Of a DNA stretch of 12,468 nucleotides, positions 1-5,572 are shown in pieces. Position 1 is the first letter of the stretch; each line of letters begins with the position of its first letter. The translations under genes and the position numbers were made by a program. Under the pieces are notes generated by a model. It was not told the origin of the DNA. It did no database searches and saw only the letters and a list, made by a program, of their open reading frames with translations. Source of the DNA: UBA9676 sp035532275 (lineage in GTDB: Bacteria > Actinomycetota > Actinomycetes > Streptosporangiales > Streptosporangiaceae); the NCBI GenBank assembly GCA_035532275.1, contig DATKRG010000033.1, positions 1 to 12,468 of the forward strand. Direction: 5' to 3'.

Positions 1-307
1 GCAGAGATGGGACGTCATCAGAGCTTGTGCGCACGGCGGCCGGGTGGATGCCGAGCGCGTTGGCGGCGCTTTCCAAGGCTGCCGCCTGATCGGCACAGGG
101 ACCGCTGATCTCCAGCGCAGTAAGGACCTGCAGGCCGCGCAGTTCGGCCGTCCGGGCCAGCAGGTCGGCGATGAGCAGCATGCGCAGCGCGGTGATGCCA
201 GATCCCGCTTTCGCCTGCGGCGCGTGCACGCACACCCGCAGCAGGCCCGGACGTGCCGGTCTGATCTCAGCGGGTGAGTTCGTACGAGCATCTGGCAGGC
301 GAAGCAC
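1..307 (-). CDS. Cysteinyl-tRNA synthetase-like protein, N-terminal part (C-terminus beyond left edge)
   Basis: An open minus-strand frame runs from a GTG at 307-305 to the left edge, about 102 codons with no stop. The product begins VLRLPDARTNSPAEIRPA and continues LLRVCVHAP, then TALRMLLIADLLARTAELRGLQVL and ALGIHPAA. This layout recalls the N-terminus of the CysRS/MshC family: a short beta-rich lead-in, a Cys where the zinc-binding Cys of VCGPT/VCGIT sits, then a Rossmann-fold helix. The HIGH-type nucleotide-binding motif is not recognisable, so it resembles degenerate CysRS-like paralogues that I recall from actinobacteria rather than a working synthetase. The GTG was chosen because the homology-like sequence begins there. 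The upstream TATTAG 8 nt before it would suit a leaderless transcript. The family call is from memory of motif order and is moderate. Function unknown. Confidence 0.55.
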   Translation of the reverse strand, partial: MLRLPDARTNSPAEIRPARPGLLRVCVHAPQAKAGSGITALRMLLIADLLARTAELRGLQVLTALEISGPCADQAAALESAANALGIHPAAVRTSSDDVPSL

Positions 308-316
308 ACCTGCCAG
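292..316. repeat. 8-bp perfect inverted repeat spanning the GTG start of the CysRS-like gene
   Basis: CTGGCAGG at 292-299 and CCTGCCAG at 309-316 are perfect inverted copies separated by 9 nt, and the GTG start codon (305-307) lies in the spacer. It could be a regulator-binding site or an mRNA hairpin that hides the start. With a 16-base match in GC-rich DNA, chance cannot be excluded. Confidence 0.45.
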
Positions 317-479
317 GCTAATACACCAGTCTCTGGGTCGCAGGCTACGTGCTCGCCTTCCCCGCCGCCCGCGAGGTCTGGTCGATCTTCACCCCTGGGA
401 AGGTAACTGCACGCCGCCTCAAGAGCGCATCTCGGGCGGGCATGCATGTCCTGCCGCGGCTGCAGCAGCCAGATCAGCC

Positions 480-498
480 GGCCGCAGAACAGGCGGCC
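480..498 (-). terminator. Possible terminator hairpin behind the PIG-L gene
   Basis: GGCCGC (480-485) and GCGGCC (493-498) form a 6-bp stem with a 7-nt loop, 23-41 nt downstream of the minus-strand stop at 521. No T-run follows, as is common in high-GC actinobacteria. The surrounding gap 308-520 holds no gene I can support. Confidence 0.35.
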
Positions 499-520
499 TG
501 CGGGCTGGGCCTCGGGCCGG

Positions 521-1276
521 TTACGGCTGTGGGCGGCGTGCTCGGGCTTTCGGTGGAAGCAGCCAGCGCAGGTGCTCGCACTCCCCCTGCAGCTGCAGCC
601 GCCGCCACAGCACCGCGGTGGGCGAGACCTGGGTGACATGCAGAAGGGCAGCCTTGCGCTGCCTGGCCCGGTTCACGCGGACACAGAGGTCGACTTCGTG
701 GGGCGGCCGCCCTGCGAAGTAGCGACCGGTCTCATCGCGCAGCCGGCCGGCGATCGCGGCTGGAAGTGTCCAGGCCAGTACCGGCAGTCCGGCCGTGATG
801 GCCGCGAGCACCGCTGCACGGGTCGCGGCCTGGTGGTCGGGGTGGCCGGTGATGCCGGTGTCGTCGAAGACCAGCACGCCATCGATGTGGTGACGGGCGG
901 CGAGCCGGGTGACGTGAGCCGCCAGTTCGGCTGGCGGAATGCCGCTGAGCTGGCCGTCGGGGTAGTCCAGGAGGGTCACGGTGGATGACCCGAGTTCAGC
1001 ACTCGCCTGCTCCAGCTCCGCCTCCCGCGCCCGGTACAAGTCGGTGCCGGTCTCGTTCAGCGTGGAGGCTTCGCCGTGGGTGTAGCACAGGACGTGTGCG
1101 GCAGCGCCGCTGCTGGTGAGGCCGTCGATGACGGCACCGAGCCCGAATGTTTCGTCATCAGGGTGAGCGATGACCACCAGTACGGCGGACCAGTCTGGCA
1201 GCAGCCGCCCGGGCCGGGACTCGCCATGGCCTGCTGCCGCCTGGCGGATCCCGGCCATCCCTTGTTCTGCTTTCAC
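521..1276 (-). CDS. PIG-L/LmbE-family zinc deacetylase (MshB/Mca-like)
   Basis: The 251-residue product carries the PIG-L signature AHPDDE (residues 37-42) after a hydrophobic strand AVLVVI, and a GHPDH motif at 144-148. By analogy with MshB the zinc ligands would be His38, Asp41 and His148. The family removes N-acetyl or other acyl groups from sugar amines. MshB deacetylates GlcNAc-inositol in mycothiol synthesis, and Mca cleaves mycothiol conjugates. The substrate here cannot be told. Length is near the family norm, but about 30 residues precede the first strand, so the start may lie at the ATG at 1258 instead of the GTG at 1276; neither has a convincing ribosome-binding site. The gene starts 6 nt after the DUF2892 gene stop, which suggests one transcript from the operator-bearing divergent region. 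The adjacent CysRS-like gene makes a thiol-related role tempting but unproven. Confidence 0.85.
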   Translation of the reverse strand: MKAEQGMAGIRQAAAGHGESRPGRLLPDWSAVLVVIAHPDDETFGLGAVIDGLTSSGAAAHVLCYTHGEASTLNETGTDLYRAREAELEQASAELGSSTVTLLDYPDGQLSGIPPAELAAHVTRLAARHHIDGVLVFDDTGITGHPDHQAATRAAVLAAITAGLPVLAWTLPAAIAGRLRDETGRYFAGRPPHEVDLCVRVNRARQRKAALLHVTQVSPTAVLWRRLQLQGECEHLRWLLPPKARARRPQP

Positions 1277-1282
1277 CGCGGG

Positions 1283-1486
1283 TCAGCGAGCGCGGGCCGG
1301 GGCCCGTAGCAGCGGTGCGGCCAGACAGACACCGAACACCCCGGCCGCCAGCGGGACCAGCCCGACCAGGGCGAGCACCAGGCCACCGGTGCCTCCGGTG
1401 ACAACGCCTGCCGCGATCAGTGCGACTCCCGCCAGCCCTCGGGCTATCCGCCCCTGTGGTGAGTTCATCAGCCGGACGATCCTCAT
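1283..1486 (-). CDS. DUF2892 (YgaP-type) small membrane protein
   Basis: This is a 67-residue protein starting MRIVRLMNSPQGRIARGLAG, followed by two hydrophobic segments (about residues 16-35 and 38-56). That fits DUF2892, the membrane part of E. coli YgaP, where it is fused to a rhodanese domain. A longer reading exists upstream, but the ATG at 1486 is preceded at ideal spacing by TAGGAGG (1499-1493), so I chose it. Here the rhodanese partner is encoded separately and divergently at 1699. The 5' leader contains a CsoR/CstR-like palindrome at 1504-1519, so expression is probably controlled together with the sulfur operon. DUF2892 proteins commonly sit in rhodanese/persulfide loci. The exact role is unknown, and transport or anchoring of a sulfurtransferase are possibilities. 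Confidence 0.8.
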   Translation of the reverse strand: MRIVRLMNSPQGRIARGLAGVALIAAGVVTGGTGGLVLALVGLVPLAAGVFGVCLAAPLLRAPARAR

Positions 1487-1503
1487 CGCGAACCTCCTAG
1501 AAA

Positions 1504-1519
1504 ATACCCCCATGGGTAT
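1504..1519. promoter_or_regulatory. CsoR/CstR-like operator (site 1)
   Basis: ATACCC (1504-1509) and GGGTAT (1514-1519) form a 6-4-6 inverted repeat with spacer CCAT. It lies 5 nt upstream of the Shine-Dalgarno sequence of the DUF2892 gene. On the minus strand a possible -10 TAGGAT (1523-1518) overlaps its edge. The shape (AT-flanked C-tract facing G-tract) matches operators of the CsoR family, which includes the persulfide sensor CstR. No repressor gene of that family is in the window. Confidence 0.65.
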
Positions 1520-1606
1520 CCTAAGCCGGAACACGCCCCCGCCCATCATCATTCCTGGCCTCCCGCCAAACCCACGGAGCCCGCAGTCGGCGGAGCGCAC
1601 TGTGCT

Positions 1607-1622
1607 ACACCCGCTGGGGTAT
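1607..1622. promoter_or_regulatory. Degenerate third CsoR/CstR-like site
   Basis: ACACCCGCTGGGGTAT matches 13 of 16 positions of the perfect palindrome at 1668-1683. It ends immediately before the proposed -35 hexamer of the rhodanese operon. It may be a weak auxiliary site or chance similarity. Confidence 0.3.
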
Positions 1623-1651
1623 TTGCGCGCAGGGACCTTCGCCGGTAATCT
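1623..1651 (+). promoter_or_regulatory. Probable promoter of the rhodanese/CstB-like operon
   Basis: A -35-like TTGCGC (1623-1628) and a -10-like TAATCT (1646-1651) are separated by 17 bp. Transcription would start near 1658, placing the perfect palindrome at 1668-1683 just downstream of the start, where a bound repressor would block elongation or initiation. The hexamers are only partial matches to the sigma-70-type consensus. Confidence 0.45.
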
Positions 1652-1667
1652 TCGGGACTGATGTCAT

Positions 1668-1683
1668 ATACCCCCGGGGGTAT
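1668..1683. promoter_or_regulatory. CsoR/CstR-like operator (site 2, perfect 16-bp palindrome)
   Basis: ATACCCCCGGGGGTAT is fully self-complementary. It ends 3 nt before the strong ribosome-binding site GGAGGAGGT (1686-1694) of the first rhodanese gene. It is the same motif as site 1 on the other arm of the divergent region, so one repressor probably controls both directions. CsoR-family proteins that respond to Cu(I) or, for CstR, to persulfides bind sites of this kind. The sulfur gene content favours a CstR-type signal. Confidence 0.75.
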
Positions 1684-1698
1684 CTGGAGGAGGTCCTA

Positions 1699-2025
1699 GT
1701 GGTCCCCGAAGTTGATCTGGGAACGTTCGCCGCAGCGCACGCAGACGGCGCGTTCGTCATCGACGTCCGCGAACCCTACGAGTACGTCGCGGGACACGTC
1801 CCCGGCGCGAAGCTCGTCCCGCTGGCCAGGCTGCCGCACCACGCCAGCGAGCTGCCGGCCGGCGAGCCGGTGTATGTGATCTGCGCGTCCGGGAACCGCA
1901 GCTGGACCGCGGCGCAGTTCCTCACCGGGCGCGGCATCGACGCCAGGTCGGTCACCGGCGGCACCGGGGACTGGATGGCCCGCGGGCTGCCGGTCATCCG
2001 CGGAGCTCAGGAGAACGTCGCATGA
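1699..2025 (+). CDS. Single-domain rhodanese sulfurtransferase
   Basis: The 108-residue product is one rhodanese domain. It has IDVREPYEYVAGHVPGA near the N-terminus and the active-site loop CASGNRS at residues 62-68, whose Cys62 would carry the persulfide. It ends with the usual GGTGDWMARGLPV. It would move sulfane sulfur between thiosulfate or low-molecular-weight persulfides and acceptor proteins in the cytoplasm. The GTG start at 1699 follows GGAGGAGGT (1686-1694), the best ribosome-binding site of the operon. It is the first gene behind the operator at 1668-1683. The length is normal for stand-alone rhodaneses of the GlpE/PspE size, and there is no signal peptide. The role parallels CstA-type partners of CstB by position only, because CstA itself has a different architecture. 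Confidence 0.93.
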   Translation: MVPEVDLGTFAAAHADGAFVIDVREPYEYVAGHVPGAKLVPLARLPHHASELPAGEPVYVICASGNRSWTAAQFLTGRGIDARSVTGGTGDWMARGLPVIRGAQENVA

Positions 2026-2027
2026 CC

Positions 2028-2050
2028 CCGGCCCCTCAGGTCAGGGCCGG
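2028..2050 (+). terminator. Intercistronic hairpin between rhodanese and CstB-like genes
   Basis: CCGGCCC (2028-2034) and GGGCCGG (2044-2050) form a 7-bp stem with a 9-nt loop, 3 nt after the rhodanese stop and 11 nt before the next AGGAGG. With no T-run and an intact downstream operon, it is more likely a partial attenuator or mRNA stability element than a full terminator. Confidence 0.4.
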
Positions 2051-2071
2051 AGAGGGAGATAGGAGGCAGCC

Positions 2072-3451
2072 GTGATCGAGATCATCGCCATCGACACTCC
2101 GACGCTCGGCGACCGCAGTTACCTGGCCCACGACGGCCATGCGGCAGTCGTGATCGACCCGCAGCGGGACATCGACCGTGTGCTGGCCCTTGCCAGCAGC
2201 CGTGGTGTCACGGTCACCCACGTCTTCGAGACTCACCTGCACAACGACTATGTGACCGGCGGTCTCGCGCTGGCGCAGGCCACCGGGGCTGCCTACCACC
2301 TCAACGCGGCCGACACGGTGGCCTTCGACCACGTCCCGGTCTCTGACGGTGATGTTATCGAGGTCAGCGCGTCCCTGCGGGTGCGGGTGCTGGCCACGCC
2401 TGGCCACACGTTCACCCACCTGTCCTACGTGCTGGAAGCTGCTGGGCAGCCGCCGGTGGCGTTCACCGGCGGGTCGCTGCTCTACGGCTCCACTGGAAGG
2501 CCTGACCTGCTCGGTGCCGCGCACACCGGCCCGCTCGCCCACGCCCAGTACGCCTCGGCGCACCGGCTTGCGGCTGAACTGCCGGACGACACCGAGCTGT
2601 ATCCCACGCACGGCTTCGGCAGCTTCTGCTCGGCTACCCAGGCCGGGGGCAAGTCCTCCACCATCGGGCAAGAGCGCCAGATCAACCCGGCGCTGACGCT
2701 CGGCGAGCAGGAGTATGTGGAGACGCTCCTGGCCGGGCTCGACGCTTATCCCGTGTACTACGCGCACATGGGCCCGGCCAACGCGGCCGGCCCGGCCGGT
2801 GCGGACCTGTCGGCGCCCAGCCGCGCGGACGCCGCGGAACTGCGGCGGCGCATCGAGGCCGGGGAATGGGTGGTGGACCTGCGCACCCGCACCGCGTTCG
2901 CGGCCGGGCACCTCACAGGCACCTTCAGCTTCCCGCTGGACGGCAGCTTCGCCACCTACCTCGGCTGGCTGATCCCCTGGGGCACCCCGCTGACCCTGCT
3001 CGGCGAAACCCCGCAGGAGATCGCCGACGCTCACCGGGAACTTGTGCGCATCGGCATCGACCGGCCAGCCGCAGCAGCCACCGGCAGTCCCGGCGACTGG
3101 GCGGGCGGGCAGCCGCTGCGCAGCCTCCCGGTCGCGGACTTCGCCGCCCTGGCGGCGGTCCGCCATCACCGCCCGGTCGTGGTGCTGGACGTGCGCCGGA
3201 ACCTGGAATGGGCCGGGTCACACATCGACGGCGCCGTGCACATACCCCTGCACGACCTGCTGGCCCGCCTCGGCGACGTGCCCGATGGCGAGGTCTGGGT
3301 GCACTGCCGCAGCGGCTACCGGTCCTCCGTCGCCGCGTCCATCCTTGACGCCGCCGGCCGTGCCGTCGTCGCGGTCGATGACGAGTTTGACCGCGCGGCC
3401 GGGGCCGGCCTTCCTCTGGTCAGCGGCGAGGCAGCGGGGAGGGCCGCATGA
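2072..3451 (+). CDS. Persulfide dioxygenase-rhodanese fusion (CstB-like)
   Basis: This 459-residue protein has three modules, as in staphylococcal CstB. Residues 1-245 are a metallo-beta-lactamase fold of the ETHE1 type with HLHNDY (55-60), PGHT (111-113 region) and YPTHGFGSFC (177-186). Residues 252-330 form a rhodanese-like domain without an active Cys. Residues 355-450 are a second rhodanese with loop CRSGYRS, Cys412. CstB-type enzymes oxidise persulfides with O2 at a mononuclear iron and pass sulfane sulfur to give thiosulfate. His55 and His112 align with two iron ligands, but the Asp expected in the FTGD motif is Gly134 (FTGGS). I recall the FTGGS form in other actinobacterial members, so it may mark a subfamily. 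The GTG start at 2072 has AGGAGG at 2061-2066. The stop overlaps the next start by ATGA. Family call is strong, and catalytic competence is uncertain. Confidence 0.9.
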   Translation: MIEIIAIDTPTLGDRSYLAHDGHAAVVIDPQRDIDRVLALASSRGVTVTHVFETHLHNDYVTGGLALAQATGAAYHLNAADTVAFDHVPVSDGDVIEVSASLRVRVLATPGHTFTHLSYVLEAAGQPPVAFTGGSLLYGSTGRPDLLGAAHTGPLAHAQYASAHRLAAELPDDTELYPTHGFGSFCSATQAGGKSSTIGQERQINPALTLGEQEYVETLLAGLDAYPVYYAHMGPANAAGPAGADLSAPSRADAAELRRRIEAGEWVVDLRTRTAFAAGHLTGTFSFPLDGSFATYLGWLIPWGTPLTLLGETPQEIADAHRELVRIGIDRPAAAATGSPGDWAGGQPLRSLPVADFAALAAVRHHRPVVVLDVRRNLEWAGSHIDGAVHIPLHDLLARLGDVPDGEVWVHCRSGYRSSVAASILDAAGRAVVAVDDEFDRAAGAGLPLVSGEAAGRAA

Positions 3452-3810
3452 GCGGCTGGCTGAGCAAGCTGTTCCCGCAGCGGCCCAAGGTAGGCCCGGT
3501 GCAGGCCCGGGAACTGCTCGACGAGGGCGCGATCCTGCTGGACGTGCGGGAAGACGCCGAGTGGCGGGCCGGGCACGCACCCAAAGCCAGGCACATCCCG
3601 CTGAGCCGGCTCCCGGGCCGCGTCCGGGACCTGCCACCTAACCGGACCGTGGTGACCGTGTGCCGCTCCGGCGCCCGGTCCGCCCGGGCAGCCGCGCTGC
3701 TGGCCCGCGAGGGCCGCGACGTGGTCAACCTGGCCGGCGGGATGCACGCCTGGGCCAGGGCCGGGCTCCCGGTCGTCGCCTCCGGCGGCCGCCCCGGCCA
3801 GGTGGTGTAG
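3448..3810 (+). CDS. Second single-domain rhodanese
   Basis: The 120-residue product has a short basic/hydrophobic lead (MSGWLSKLFPQRPK) followed by a rhodanese domain: ILLDVREDAEWRAGHAP, then VTVCRSGARSARAA with nucleophile Cys72, and NLAGGMHAWARAGLPV. It would transfer sulfane sulfur in the same pathway as its neighbours. The ATG overlaps the CstB-like stop codon (ATGA), implying translational coupling, and the TauE gene begins 3 nt after its stop. Its active-site loop (CRSGARS) resembles that of the third domain of the fusion (CRSGYRS) more than the first rhodanese (CASGNRS). The two stand-alone rhodaneses therefore probably have different partners. The first residues could associate with the membrane but do not form a clear transmembrane segment. 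Confidence 0.92.
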   Translation: MSGWLSKLFPQRPKVGPVQARELLDEGAILLDVREDAEWRAGHAPKARHIPLSRLPGRVRDLPPNRTVVTVCRSGARSARAAALLAREGRDVVNLAGGMHAWARAGLPVVASGGRPGQVV

Positions 3811-3813
3811 CGG

Positions 3814-4590
3814 GTGGCCCTGGCGGCCATCGTGGTTGGCATGCTGATCGGGCTGAGCCTGGGCGCGCTGGGCGGCGGCGGTTCCATCCTGACCGTGCCC
3901 GCCCTGGTCTACCTCCTCGGCCAGAGCCCGCACCAGGCGACCGCTGCCTCGCTGCTGGTGGTGGGAATCGCCGCCGTCGCCGGCGCGATCACGCACGCCC
4001 GGGCCGGGCGGGCCAGGCTCAGGACCGGCGCGGTCTTCGGGGTGCTCGGCATCGCAGGGTCTTTCGCCGGATCACTGGCCAGCGCGGCCGTCCCCGCGAA
4101 CCTGCTGCTGGCCGGGTTCGGCGTCCTGATGCTGAGCGTGGCGGCGGCCATGATCATGCGCCGCCGTACCCCAGGCCCATCAGCCCGGGCCGGCAACCCT
4201 CGCGGTGGTGTCCGGCACGCCGTCGTAGTCGCCGCCGCAGCCACCGGCGTCGGGCTGGTCACCGGGTTCTTCGGCGTGGGCGGAGGGTTCGTGGTAGTCC
4301 CCGCGCTTGTCCTCGCCCTCGGCTTCGACATGCCGACAGCAGTAGGCACATCCCTGGTGGTCATCGCAGTGGACAGCGCAGCCGCACTCGCAGCACGAGC
4401 CGGCCACGCTGTCTTCTCGCTGGACTGGGCGCTGGTTGCCGCCTTCACCGGGGCGGCAGTGGCCGGTACCCTGGCCGGGACCCGCCTGGCCGGGCGCGTG
4501 AATCCGCAGCGGCTCAGCGCAGCGTTCACGGTGCTGATCATCGCGGTCGCCGGGTACACCCTCGCCCGCAGCCTGCCCGGCCTCGCCTGA
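3814..4590 (+). CDS. TauE/SafE-family anion permease 1
   Basis: This 258-residue, very hydrophobic protein has the two-fold repeat of the TauE/SafE family. The first half has LGALGGGGSILTVP (17-29) and the second half FFGVGGGFVVVP (152-163) followed by AVGTSL (176-181). About eight membrane segments are expected, with a basic loop near residues 115-135. Members export sulfite, sulfoacetate and related C1/C2 sulfonates, and one is part of the staphylococcal cst locus. Here it most likely removes sulfite or thiosulfate produced by the CstB-like enzyme. It starts at GTG 3814, 3 nt after the rhodanese stop, so it is co-translated in the operon. The exact substrate cannot be read from sequence. 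Confidence 0.9.
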   Translation: MALAAIVVGMLIGLSLGALGGGGSILTVPALVYLLGQSPHQATAASLLVVGIAAVAGAITHARAGRARLRTGAVFGVLGIAGSFAGSLASAAVPANLLLAGFGVLMLSVAAAMIMRRRTPGPSARAGNPRGGVRHAVVVAAAATGVGLVTGFFGVGGGFVVVPALVLALGFDMPTAVGTSLVVIAVDSAAALAARAGHAVFSLDWALVAAFTGAAVAGTLAGTRLAGRVNPQRLSAAFTVLIIAVAGYTLARSLPGLA

Positions 4591-4739
4591 CGCCAGGCTC
4601 ATATACCCGGGCACTATGATCTCAGCCTGACCGATGACCGAGCAGCAGCGGTGGCTCCAGGCCTTCCAGCGCGCCACAGGGGCAGGCACACAACTGTGAC
4701 CAGGATCCACAACAGAGCACGGCCCGCAGGCGTTGTGCC
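4591..4739 (+). other. Intergenic gap with weak promoter/operator-like elements
   Basis: This is the longest gap inside the sulfur operon (149 nt). It contains ATACCCGGGCACTAT (4603-4617), which starts like the ATACCC operators but lacks a proper right half. An overlapping TATGAT (4615-4620) could be a -10 box, although I see no matching -35. A 21-codon ATG reading (4630s-4699, beginning MTEQQRWLQAF) ends in TGA, has no ribosome-binding site and is not called. A 5-bp stem GCCTG/CAGGC at 4585-4598 overlaps the upstream stop codon. The second permease and lgt may therefore have a separate promoter. Confidence 0.35.
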
Positions 4740-5513
4740 ATGACGCACCTGGCATCGTGGCCGTTCATCGTGCTGGCTGGCGCTGGTGTGGGGATCTGCA
4801 TGGGCCTGTTCGGCGTGGGCGGCTCCTCGGTGGCCACCCCGGTGCTCGCCTTGCTCGGCGCGCCCGCGCTGGCCGCCGTCGCCTCACCGTTGCCGGCCAC
4901 CATCCCCTCCGCGGCGGTCGGGGCGGTGCCCTACATCCGGGCTGGCGAAGCCCGGCCCCGGGCTGCTGCCTGGTCGGCCCTCGGCGGCATCCCGGGCACG
5001 ATCGCCGGGGCACTACTGTCCCACCTCGTCGGCGGCCCGGTGCTGCTCATCGCGTCGGGCGTCGTCCTGATCGTCGTGGGCTTGCGGGTCGTGCAGCCGA
5101 TCGGGGAATCAGCCCGCGAGGCGGGCACGCAGCGCCGCCACCACCGGCTGCTGCTGGTGGCCGTCACCGCATTGGTCGGGGTGTTCACGGGCCTGCTGGC
5201 CAACGGCGGCGCGTTCCTGCTGGTGCCGATGTACCTGCTGATCTTCGGCCTTGGCATGCGTCAGGCGGCAGGCACGAGCCTGCTGGTTGTCACCGTGCTC
5301 GCCATCCCGACGCTGGCAGCCCACTGGGCGCTCGGGCACATCAGCTGGGTCCTGGCCGGCGAGTTCGCCGCCGGTTTGCTGCCCGGCAGCGCCACCGGCA
5401 GCCGGCTCGCACACCACGTGCAAGGACCAGTGATCCGCCGGGCGTTCGGCTGGTTCCTGGTCGTCTTCGGGCTGTCCTTCACCGTCTACCGGATCGTGGC
5501 CGGCCGGGGCTGA
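4740..5513 (+). CDS. TauE/SafE-family anion permease 2
   Basis: The 257-residue membrane protein shows the same duplicated architecture: MGLFGVGGSSVATPVL (21-36) in the first half and GLLANGGAFLLVPMYL (151-166) then AAGTSLL (177-182) in the second, with a hydrophilic basic loop around residues 121-137. It is clearly related to the preceding permease but not a recent duplicate, since motif wording differs throughout. The first half keeps FGVGG while the other permease has GGGGS there. Likely role is export of sulfite or an organosulfonate. Start ATG 4740 has only a weak upstream purine stretch (GCAGG). The 149-nt gap from the first permease suggests looser coupling or a second promoter. Confidence 0.88.
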   Translation: MTHLASWPFIVLAGAGVGICMGLFGVGGSSVATPVLALLGAPALAAVASPLPATIPSAAVGAVPYIRAGEARPRAAAWSALGGIPGTIAGALLSHLVGGPVLLIASGVVLIVVGLRVVQPIGESAREAGTQRRHHRLLLVAVTALVGVFTGLLANGGAFLLVPMYLLIFGLGMRQAAGTSLLVVTVLAIPTLAAHWALGHISWVLAGEFAAGLLPGSATGSRLAHHVQGPVIRRAFGWFLVVFGLSFTVYRIVAGRG

Positions 5514-5515
5514 TG

Positions 5516-5538
5516 ACCGGCACGCCGCTGTGCCCGGT
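5516..5538 (+). terminator. Intercistronic hairpin before lgt
   Basis: ACCGGCAC (5516-5523) pairs with GTGCCCGGT (5530-5538) as an 8-bp stem with one bulged C and a 6-nt loop. It starts 2 nt after the permease stop. No T-run follows. It could damp read-through into lgt or protect the upstream mRNA end. Confidence 0.35.
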
Positions 5539-5572
5539 AGCCTCGGTGATGCCCCCAGCACAGGAGCGGTCC

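Noticed and set aside
308..520. Possible gene remnant on the plus strand reading GYVLAFPAAREVW
   Set aside because: No clear family and no start or ribosome-binding site; the stretch is more likely plain intergenic DNA with one hairpin.
171..988. Plus-strand frames opposite the CysRS-like and PIG-L genes
   Set aside because: The minus-strand readings carry family motifs (AHPDDE, GHPDH), while these are low-complexity and motif-free.
1487..1600. N-terminal extension of the DUF2892 protein to 105 residues
   Set aside because: It would read through the operator palindrome, and the TAGGAGG at 1493-1499 fits the ATG at 1486 exactly.
2036..3169. 377-codon minus-strand frame opposite the CstB-like gene
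   Set aside because: The plus-strand reading has three recognisable domains; this one has none.
3660..4619. 319-codon plus-strand frame overlapping rhodanese and TauE genes
   Set aside because: It is an Arg/Pro-rich shadow in another frame of two well-supported genes.
4634..4699. 21-codon ATG frame between the two permeases
   Set aside because: No ribosome-binding site, no similarity and very short; described only within the intergenic entry.
4733..5572. Upstream extension of the lgt frame through the whole second permease gene, suggesting a 559-residue fusion
   Set aside because: The extension is Arg/Pro/Gly-rich out-of-frame reading of the permease. A proper ribosome-binding site and the conserved Lgt N-terminus occur at 5573.
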